NCBI RefSeq assembly: GCF_030547075.1
Contig: NZ_JAUOQH010000001.1
Location: forward strand, 62,001-126,000
Direction of reading: 5' to 3'
Length of the DNA: 64,000 nucleotides
From: Alteromonas sp. 1_MG-2023
GTDB lineage: Bacteria; Pseudomonadota; Gammaproteobacteria; Enterobacterales; Alteromonadaceae
The notes beneath the pieces were generated by a model, which worked only from the letters and a program-made list of their open reading frames with translations, was not told the origin of the DNA and did not search any database. The position numbers and the translations under genes were made by a program. Positions 57,937 through 64,000 of this stretch are shown piece by piece (position 1 is the first letter of the stretch; each line of letters begins with the position of its first letter).

Positions 57937-59763
57937 TTATCTCCCCGCTCTTACTAAGCGCACTTTTGCCGCCGAGGATTTATTTAAAAAGTTATCTACC
58001 CCAGAATCGAAATCAAGTGCCCACGCATTTTGCGCATCATCACTGTTAACACCATCGGCGCTAGGCACAGATGTCCAGTACCAGACAGGGTCTGATGAGA
58101 GCACGCCCGTGTACGGGAAGTAATCTTCATCAATAGTCATGCTATCAGAGATGCCTAAATGCATTAATGAAAAAAGCTCTTGATGGGTTGGCATACGCCA
58201 ATCGTAAAAGCCACATAGCCCTTGGGCATTAAGCGCCGTGACATAGGCTTGTGTATTACAACTGGTAAGCGAGCACGCCGTATCAGTGCCGCTTAGGTCA
58301 CCTTCATAACCACCATTAACATCGTCGCTATACCATGAGTAGGTGTAGTCTTTATCTTGTAAAGTACCGTCGTCGGTTTTTACTTCCCACACTAAGCCCG
58401 TCACATTATCTCGAACACAAGACCACGTATCCGCACTGGCGTCTTGCTCATCACCATTTGCATTTAAACGGGTGTAATCAAACCCAGCTTTGCCTCTACC
58501 GGCTTTTTCAATTAAGCCATTTTGCTCAACAACATCTGCGCCACGTTGGCCATCTTGACCCGGCCATTCGTTCTGTTGAGCTTCAGTAAGGGCATTGTTA
58601 GTCGCTTGCTGTAACACGCCGGTATCATTCATTAATGGTGTAGGCATAGTACGTACGCTCACATTAATAGTGTCTTCTACCTGATTACCGTTGGCATCGG
58701 TAACCGTTAGGGTATAAGCCACTACGGTATATTCAGTTACCGCAGGCGCGATAGCAAAAGTAGATAAGTCATCTTCATCATCTATTGCTTGAATATCTAC
58801 GTTTTGGTTTAACGTAGCTGCATCTGCTGTATTAACAGGCAACGTTGTTGAAGATAGGTTATTGCTGCGCTCCCAATCGTAAGTGAGGGGTAATGCGCTT
58901 GGAATACTGGTACTGGCATCGCCATCAAGTACAATCGTTTCACCACTGAATACACCTTGCGAAGAACCGGCGTCAACTACGGGGAGCGTATCTGATTCAG
59001 ACTGCACAAAAATAGTCACAGATTCAGTGTCGGTTGTACCTTCACTGTCGGTCACTTCAAGTTCAAAGGTTAGGGTCTGCGCGTCGTTCGCGATAGGCGT
59101 CACTATGGTAAGGGTTGATAAATTCGTCTCTTCACCCGTAATAACATTGGTGCCATCGGTTTGCGTCCAACTGTAGTCAGAAATGGATGCACTCTCGTCT
59201 GTAGCGTCGTCATCGGTACTGCTACTACCATCGAAAATAACTTCTACGCCACCGGGGAAATTGTTCGCGTCTAAACCATCCCATTCTGGTACTTCAATAA
59301 TCGCCTCTGGCGCAATATTAACGGGCACGACAGTAATAACCGTTAAATCACTAGCCTCGTTACCACCTGTGTCGTTTACTGTTACCGTAATAGTATATTC
59401 GGTTGCACTTGATACGCTTGGCGCTTCGAAACTAGCAGCCGAATCGCTAGTGTCTTCATGGGTAATAGTGAGTGAGGGTGATGCCGACCAACGATAAGTG
59501 TATTCCTCATTTCCGCCACTCACTACAGCACTTAATGAATAGGTCGCCCCTTCGGTAATAGTGGCATCGTCGCCTGCGTTAATCACTAAACCATTGCTGC
59601 CTGAACCGCCATCGCTATCACCGTCTCCACCTCCGCCACCACAAGCCGACAGCACAAATAAACAGCCTAACAAGAACGTAAATTTAGCAAGCTGGCTAGT
59701 GCCGCTTCTGTTCTTTAGTGTCAATAATAGTGGTGAAAATAGAAACTGAAAAAAACTTTGCAT
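57937..59763 (-). CDS. Large surface lipoprotein with Ig-like repeats and C-terminal DUF1566
   Basis: A 608-residue precursor. The lipobox LSAC places the lipidated Cys at residue 41, after an unusually long n-region, and a Gly/Asp-rich stretch follows. Three PKD/Ig-like beta domains occupy about residues 60-380 (repeated patterns such as VNAGDDATITEGATYSLSAVV and VDAGSSQGVFSGETIVLDG, each giving the key DAG or NAG start). The C-terminal 190 residues are a DUF1566 domain with GLVWEVKTDDGT, YDWRMPTHQELFSL and WYWTSVPS. It is likely exposed on the outer membrane. The chosen ATG at 59763 has GGAG seven bases upstream; an in-frame start ten codons earlier lacks one. Confidence 0.82.
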   Translation of the reverse strand: MQSFFQFLFSPLLLTLKNRSGTSQLAKFTFLLGCLFVLSACGGGGGDGDSDGGSGSNGLVINAGDDATITEGATYSLSAVVSGGNEEYTYRWSASPSLTITHEDTSDSAASFEAPSVSSATEYTITVTVNDTGGNEASDLTVITVVPVNIAPEAIIEVPEWDGLDANNFPGGVEVIFDGSSSTDDDATDESASISDYSWTQTDGTNVITGEETNLSTLTIVTPIANDAQTLTFELEVTDSEGTTDTESVTIFVQSESDTLPVVDAGSSQGVFSGETIVLDGDASTSIPSALPLTYDWERSNNLSSTTLPVNTADAATLNQNVDIQAIDDEDDLSTFAIAPAVTEYTVVAYTLTVTDANGNQVEDTINVSVRTMPTPLMNDTGVLQQATNNALTEAQQNEWPGQDGQRGADVVEQNGLIEKAGRGKAGFDYTRLNANGDEQDASADTWSCVRDNVTGLVWEVKTDDGTLQDKDYTYSWYSDDVNGGYEGDLSGTDTACSLTSCNTQAYVTALNAQGLCGFYDWRMPTHQELFSLMHLGISDSMTIDEDYFPYTGVLSSDPVWYWTSVPSADGVNSDDAQNAWALDFDSGVDNFLNKSSAAKVRLVRAGR

Positions 59764-59862
59764 AATGACTCCGTCAACACATAGAGCTAACACTACATGT
59801 CGATTAAACGCATTTAAGTCTGGGGCTGATTAGCAGCTTTCAAGAGGCTATAAAGGTATATA

Positions 59863-60354
59863 TCAGCGAGAAAATTGTTGGCGCTCTTTCGCTTCTGTTA
59901 TCTGAACCTGTATGGCTTCAAGTTGCTTCTTACCAACGGCGACATCTGTCATGTCGTAAATCATCATACTGATATACTCAACGTTTCCGGTGGCCGATAT
60001 TAATGGCGACAGCGTGATGTTTTGATACATGAATGACTCACTACCTGTAATCGGCCGATAGTTGGGAAACTTAAATAAATAAGGGCGCTGTTCCCAGGTC
60101 ATAAATGCTCTGGTTTTTAGCTCAAATACCGGTTTAGACTTTTGCTTAAACCAATCTTCTTTAATGGTAGGAAATAAATCAAAAAGCGATTGATCACGAA
60201 CATCACTGGGCAACTTGCCACTGTGACTTTCCATGAAACCATTCCAGACTTGAACTTGATACTGTCGATTTAACACTACGATACCTACATCAACGGTTTG
60301 CAGCATGTCCATCATCCAATGGAATTCAAGTATATCATCCAAGTGTTGGCTCAC
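59863..60354 (-). CDS. PAS-domain sensor protein
   Basis: A 163-residue single-domain protein. The PAS fold is visible as VDVGIVVLNRQYQVQVWNGFMESHSG near 20-45 (key part VVLNRQYQVQVWN), then SLFDLFP near 60, and a PAC-like end (MIYDMTDV near 140). There is no histidine kinase, GGDEF or other output domain. A C-terminal charged helix follows. The GTG start overlaps the stop of the preceding regulator gene (TAGTG), so the two are co-translated and probably interact or act in the same pathway. Confidence 0.82.
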   Translation of the reverse strand: MSQHLDDILEFHWMMDMLQTVDVGIVVLNRQYQVQVWNGFMESHSGKLPSDVRDQSLFDLFPTIKEDWFKQKSKPVFELKTRAFMTWEQRPYLFKFPNYRPITGSESFMYQNITLSPLISATGNVEYISMMIYDMTDVAVGKKQLEAIQVQITEAKERQQFSR

Positions 60355-61349
60355 TAGAAGTCCTCCAACAGGTGGGCAAGTTTCGAATTCATGGTTTTCA
60401 TCGACTCTTCAGTAAATAACAAAATCAAATCACACTGAACGTTATAGCCTTCAAGGCCATAGCTTAGTTCAATAGCCAATGTTCGCTTCCACTTAATTTT
60501 ATTCATACTGATAATTTCAGTAATGGCTCTGTGCTGCCCCAAAACGATGGGATGCCCTTGGCTAAAGTTAACGTCCATTTGCACCGCAAGACCGCTTAGG
60601 CAAGTTCCAATAAGAATACTGGCAGCGTCCATTAATAGTTCTAGTTGAAGCTGATCGTCCACCTCACCTTCAACATTTAAAATTTTCGCCACATCTTCAA
60701 AACTCGAGTCGCTAAGAATGCAAATGGCCTCGCCGCTGATACCGGGTCCCAAGAACCCCTGACATACCGCAGTAACTTGCTCATGGCTTTCAATATCTGA
60801 AAGCATCATGTGCAACTCAGATACTTCAATTAGGTTAACATTGGGAATAGGAAGACGAACAAATACGTTCATAATTCTCGCTAGATGGTCGCCCGCTTGG
60901 CCCATCGCGATATTGGTAATTTCTTGGTAGCAGTCTCGAATATTAGGATCTAGAGGCGTAACATCGGTTGAGAGTTCTGGTTCACTGTGAAGAATATCGA
61001 ACTTTTCAAGCACCTCGACGAGCATTTGTGGAGAGACAGGTTTGCGGATGAAATCCAGCGCCCCTAATGCCTTTACTCTATCGTAAGCTTCGGGCTGAAT
61101 ATCACCTGAAATAACAATAACTTTCGTATTTAGTCCTGCCGCTTGAATCGCTTCAAGTGTGCCATAACCGTCCAAAATAGGCATATTTAAATCGAGTAGC
61201 AGCAGATTGCCTTTACCTTCTTTAAGTGCAACCAGTGCTTCTTCACCATTTTTTGCAAAATGGACAGCAATGTCCCAATCTTGAGGCAAGCATTTAGCAA
61301 CTTGTTTTCGAGCGACTAAAGAGTCGTCACAGACCAGTACAGAAAACAT
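60354..61349 (-). CDS. CheY-like receiver fused to CheC/CheX-like domain
   Basis: A 331-residue protein. The receiver (about 1-120) has Asp8-Asp9, phosphoacceptor Asp53 in LLLDLNMPILDG, Ser81 in VISGD and Lys103 in RKP, so it can be phosphorylated. The second half (about 130-331) resembles CheC/CheX phosphatases: the first active-site helix has EITNIAMGQAG (E-x-x-N), and the second has ELLMDAASILIG, in which the usual E-x-x-N is replaced by D-x-x-S. It may act as an auto-regulated phosphatase in a chemotaxis or c-di-GMP pathway. It is coupled to the downstream PAS protein by a 1-nt overlap. Confidence 0.85.
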   Translation of the reverse strand: MFSVLVCDDSLVARKQVAKCLPQDWDIAVHFAKNGEEALVALKEGKGNLLLLDLNMPILDGYGTLEAIQAAGLNTKVIVISGDIQPEAYDRVKALGALDFIRKPVSPQMLVEVLEKFDILHSEPELSTDVTPLDPNIRDCYQEITNIAMGQAGDHLARIMNVFVRLPIPNVNLIEVSELHMMLSDIESHEQVTAVCQGFLGPGISGEAICILSDSSFEDVAKILNVEGEVDDQLQLELLMDAASILIGTCLSGLAVQMDVNFSQGHPIVLGQHRAITEIISMNKIKWKRTLAIELSYGLEGYNVQCDLILLFTEESMKTMNSKLAHLLEDF

Positions 61350-61537
61350 TGAGCGATATTACCACCTAGCTTTTGATGACAGTTAACATTACAAAAAGTG
61401 TAATCGTTCCTGTATCGGCATTAATACTTCGAACTGAAGCGATAAATTCTGACGGCCGGTATTTATACGTAGCGCGTCTTACCTAAGAATACTATTTTCG
61501 AATAACATTCTTTCATCAATTGTAGTCAAATTTATCG

Positions 61538-62254
61538 CTATGGTGATAAAAAACTAAAGATTATTGGAAGAATAATGGCGGTAAATATTCCATTAACACA
61601 TAAACCTAGGGTTGCCATGGCTGCCACCTCATCCCCCATTTGCAAAGATTTAGCAGTTCCTACCGCGTGAGCAACCGTACCTAATGCTACGCCTTGCGCT
61701 TGTGTGTCGGTGACGTCGAATAACCGAAAAACACTGGTAGCTGCAATCGCACCTACTACACCAGTTGTTATAACAAACACAGCCGCAAGGGCCGGAATAC
61801 CGCCAATTTGTGCTGATGCCTCCATTGCAAGGGGCGTAGTTATTGATTTTGCCAGCATGGTGAGTTGCATGCTGATAGGAGAGTCGAAACACCATAAGGC
61901 TGCCCATGCAAAAATAGGCGCCACTACACCACCTGCCATTATACTTAGCAGCAAAGGCAAGCCGTAATGATGTAGTCGTTGCCACTGTCGGTAAATTGGC
62001 AAGGCCAATGCAACAGTTACAGGCCCTAACAGCCAATGCAAAAAGCTAGCAGATTGCTGATATATTTCGATTGAAGTATTCGACAAAAACACAATGGTGC
62101 CAACACTTACTGCGGTAAAAATAAGCGGATGTGAAATAGGGTAGCGGTAATATTTGCGGTTAATACGTAAGCCAACCCAATAGAAAAGCAGCGTGCTCCC
62201 TAACCAGATAAGTCCAGAGAGCGACAAGGCGTGACTAATGGCCTCAATCATCAT
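61538..62254 (-). CDS. lrgB: LrgB/YohK-family membrane protein
   Basis: A 238-residue protein with about seven hydrophobic segments. The family region SITTPLAMEASAQIGGIPALAAVFVI near 138-163 (key part TTPLAMEASAQIGG) and GTVAHAVGTAKSLQM near 190 are diagnostic for LrgB/CidB. Together with the LrgA partner it is linked to export of murein hydrolases, pyruvate or small metabolites across the inner membrane. It overlaps lrgA by 11 bases on the same strand. Confidence 0.92.
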   Translation of the reverse strand: MMIEAISHALSLSGLIWLGSTLLFYWVGLRINRKYYRYPISHPLIFTAVSVGTIVFLSNTSIEIYQQSASFLHWLLGPVTVALALPIYRQWQRLHHYGLPLLLSIMAGGVVAPIFAWAALWCFDSPISMQLTMLAKSITTPLAMEASAQIGGIPALAAVFVITTGVVGAIAATSVFRLFDVTDTQAQGVALGTVAHAVGTAKSLQMGDEVAAMATLGLCVNGIFTAIILPIIFSFLSP

Positions 62255-62639
62255 TTTGCCCCTGGCTTGAATGACGAGCGGCTAGCAATTTCTCTGCTAT
62301 TTTTGCACTGATACCCAAGCTTATACAGGTAGTAATAATTATAGCGATACCTATCGCCCACCCGTTTTGTGCTATTTCGGTCCAGTAAGTGGTAACGCCA
62401 AGTACCGCGGGAACGAACAGTACCGACATATGACTGAGTAAAGGCGAAGCCGCCCGGGCAACATAGGGCTCAGCACTAGGCGCAATAAAGAGTATTGCCA
62501 GTAAAATAAGTAATCCCGTGAGGGCTCCCGGCAAGGGCAACCCCACAGATAAAGACAGCCACGTTCCCACATAAAAGCATACCAGCACTAAAATAGCGCC
62601 AAATATCCACCTTTGCATTCCTGCTATCAAACTTTTCAT
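62244..62639 (-). CDS. lrgA: LrgA/CidA-family (YohJ) holin-like protein
   Basis: A 131-residue protein with four hydrophobic segments. It contains the family part LSLSVGLPLPGALTGLLILL near 29-48 (key part LPLPGALTG), and LLSHMSVLFVPAVLGV near 68-83. LrgA/CidA are holin-like partners of LrgB/CidB. It is the first gene of a two-gene operon. Upstream 62640-62831 shows no gene. Confidence 0.9.
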   Translation of the reverse strand: MKSLIAGMQRWIFGAILVLVCFYVGTWLSLSVGLPLPGALTGLLILLAILFIAPSAEPYVARAASPLLSHMSVLFVPAVLGVTTYWTEIAQNGWAIGIAIIITTCISLGISAKIAEKLLAARHSSQGQNDD

Positions 62640-62831
62640 ACCTCCATTTCAAAGCAAGCTAGTACTTCAGTTACCCATAGTTTACGAAAACAGTGTATCG
62701 ACTGAATGAATATGGCGCTAGTAAGACATTGGTCTTTATCGAAGTTTTCGACCTATAGACAGAGCGAGAAAGGAAACTATAAATAGACGATAGAAATGTA
62801 GTGAATAAATGCTTTGTTAACAACAAAAAAA

Positions 62832-62854
62832 GAGCTACTGATAATCAGTAGCTC
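62832..62854 (-). terminator. Terminator of the DUF3718 gene
   Basis: GAGCTACTGAT (62832-62842) and ATCAGTAGCTC (62844-62854) are a perfect stem with a 1-base centre. The T run follows on the minus strand. Confidence 0.85.
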
Positions 62855-62902
62855 CAAATCCAGGGATTTTAAAATTTAATATACTGCGTTATCTTTTTGC
62901 CA

Positions 62903-63235
62903 CTAACGTTTTGCCGTTAAAACTGACTTTTCGGCGTTAACTCTGCGGGCAAGATAATCACCCGTTGAAATGGCGTTATTAGACTGGGCAAAAGAAAGCA
63001 TATCTTCGCCGTTACACACTAATCCTTTGTGCAAATCTTTATAACTAATACGACTGCGTTTTACCGCTTTATGCAATGCTAAGCGATTATCATCTTGAAT
63101 CGCTTCACATACCGCTACAAGGTCTTTTTCACTACTTTCAGGATACCCATTCGCATTGGCCAGACTTGCTGCTAACGCAAGCGTAGCACCAAAACCAAAT
63201 AAAACGGGTAATCTAACGTGGCGTGACATATCCAT
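62903..63235 (-). CDS. Small secreted DUF3718-family protein
   Basis: A 110-residue protein with a signal peptide (cleavage near ANA|NG, residue about 29). The mature part has VCEAIQDDNRLALHKAVKRSRI near 42-63 (key part VCEAIQDDN), LHKGLVCNGEDMLSFA near 68-83 (CNGEDMLSFA), and two cysteines that may form a disulfide. This pattern matches DUF3718 of marine gammaproteobacteria, function unknown. It is transcribed alone, with its own terminator. Confidence 0.82.
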   Translation of the reverse strand: MDMSRHVRLPVLFGFGATLALAASLANANGYPESSEKDLVAVCEAIQDDNRLALHKAVKRSRISYKDLHKGLVCNGEDMLSFAQSNNAISTGDYLARRVNAEKSVLTAKR

Positions 63236-63463
63236 ATCAAGTTCCTCTAACGAGATTAGTTAAATGATGCGTCGACATCTCGTTTTTGTCTTCGCGAACA
63301 TAAACTAGTGAAAAAATATGACATTCGCGCTATAAAAAGGTTAAGACTCTGTTACGTACGACCAAGCGATAAACGGATGATAAAAGCCGATAATTAACCA
63401 TGCTAAAACGCTTAATGGTCGCGGGTTACACACTTTTTGATACAAGTCACTCATTCACTAAAC

Positions 63464-63478
63464 AAGGAAGTCATTATG
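63464..63478 (+). promoter_or_regulatory. Ribosome-binding site of the last gene
   Basis: AAGGAAG at 63464-63470 lies five bases before ATG at 63476. Confidence 0.8.
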
Positions 63479-64000
63479 TTAGAGCAACAAAAATACCATC
63501 ATATTCGAGAGCAAATGCGCCCAGGCGATATTATTGCGTTTGGCGGTAATAGCCTTTTTTCGCGTTGGACAAAATTAACCACCCGCTCTGCCGTTACCCA
63601 TATCGCCATCGTAATGCAAACCAAAATGCGGGATGAAGAATCTGGCCGATACTTTAATCAGGTAATGGAAGCGACGGTTTATGAAGGAAAAAAAGGGGTA
63701 ATGACAAACCGATTAAGCGAACGGGTTCATACTTACGATGGCGACATGTGGTGGTTACCTTTAGGTGAAGATGCCCGAAGCATGTTTGAACAGAATAAGT
63801 TTGAGTTCTTCAACTTTATGTTTGCTCAAGAAGGTAAGGCGTACGACATACTTCAGCTTTTCGGCTCAGCAGTAGATGCACTAGACAGCCATCCTATTCT
63901 AGGAAGCATTAGCTATAATCAAGAAGATTTCAGTAGTTGGTTCTGTTCCGAGCTTATTGCTGAGGGGTTAGAAACCGCAGGTATTATTAGTAGTGTTAAT
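63476..64000 (+). CDS. Permuted NlpC/P60-like (YiiX-type) protein (partial)
   Basis: The frame is open from the ATG to the end of the window (175 codons). It starts MRPGDIIAFGGN near residue 14 and has FSRWTKLTTRSAVTHIAIVM around 28-47, where His42 fits the catalytic histidine of circularly permuted NlpC/P60 enzymes. The catalytic Cys is likely Cys157 in WFCSELIAEGL. This order, His before Cys, is the permuted (YiiX/YebB-like) type. Such enzymes act on amide or ester bonds of cell-wall or lipid substrates; the true substrate is unknown. No signal peptide is visible, so it may be cytoplasmic. The C-terminus lies beyond the window. Confidence 0.8.
   Translation, partial: MLEQQKYHHIREQMRPGDIIAFGGNSLFSRWTKLTTRSAVTHIAIVMQTKMRDEESGRYFNQVMEATVYEGKKGVMTNRLSERVHTYDGDMWWLPLGEDARSMFEQNKFEFFNFMFAQEGKAYDILQLFGSAVDALDSHPILGSISYNQEDFSSWFCSELIAEGLETAGIISSVN

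Noticed and set aside
61650..62036. 128-codon minus-strand frame inside lrgB
   Set aside because: A shadow frame rich in Cys and Asn; lrgB has full family motifs in its own frame.

Overview
The window reads as chromosome of a marine gammaproteobacterium of the Alteromonadales, most likely Alteromonas or a close relative. The evidence is protein-level resemblance and gene order: a complete cytochrome c maturation operon (ccmABCDEFGHI), pncC-recA with mutS divergent, pyrG-eno, leuABCD, rdgB-hemW-yggN, a large TonB-dependent receptor next to sugar-acid genes, and moderate GC with AT-rich intergenic DNA. No prophage, insertion sequence, CRISPR array, rRNA or tRNA was seen.

Layout. 1-2.4 kb (minus): polysaccharide biosynthesis, with a WecA-type initiating transferase and two family 2 glycosyltransferases, the last cut by the window edge. 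2.8-7.7 kb (plus): a group 2 type capsule export operon (small lipoprotein, KpsD-like, KpsM, KpsT, KpsE-like) closed by a strong terminator. 8-11 kb: a POT peptide transporter, a small membrane protein and galE. 11.2-19.3 kb (minus): ccmABCDEFGHI with mlaA attached at its end by a 4-nt overlap. 19.5-22.3 kb (plus): a FliK-like and a FlhB-C-like flagellar gene behind an exact sigma-28 promoter. 22.4-26.4 kb (minus): a NatAB-type ABC exporter, recA with a LexA box inside its promoter, and pncC. 26.7-32.4 kb (plus): mutS, pyrG, eno. 32.9-41.8 kb: a TonB-dependent receptor facing a hexuronate gene set (fructuronate reductase, mannonate dehydratase, an Nramp-fold transporter without metal motifs, a phosphomannose isomerase-like protein). 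42-44 kb: an unknown protein and a secreted alpha/beta hydrolase. 44.1-49.1 kb (plus): leuABCD preceded by a leucine-rich leader peptide and attenuator. 49.1-51.3 kb (minus): gspAB. 51.4-56.3 kb (plus): cca, srmB, a palindromic intergenic element, rdgB, hemW. 56.4-63.2 kb (minus): yggN, two DUF1566 proteins, a CheY-CheC regulator with a PAS partner, lrgAB and a DUF3718 protein. The window ends inside a permuted NlpC/P60-like gene.

How the genes work together. The left end is one surface-polysaccharide locus: lipid-linked assembly followed by ABC export. The ccm block matures c-type cytochromes in the periplasm. The receptor/uxu block looks like uptake and breakdown of a uronic-acid-containing glycan, with fructuronate reduced to mannonate and then dehydrated to 2-keto-3-deoxygluconate. 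The leu operon carries classic ribosome-mediated attenuation.

Most of the window is ordinary core genome. The features most worth a second look are the motif-less Nramp protein in the uronate operon, the sigma-28 promoter that predicts a nearly leaderless mRNA, the palindromic element between srmB and rdgB, a Cca enzyme that has lost its HD metal site, a GspB with an extra N-terminal domain, and the lipoprotein paired with the KpsD-like exporter. I found no clear-cut new defence or mobile system. All family calls rest on motif recognition by eye without database search.
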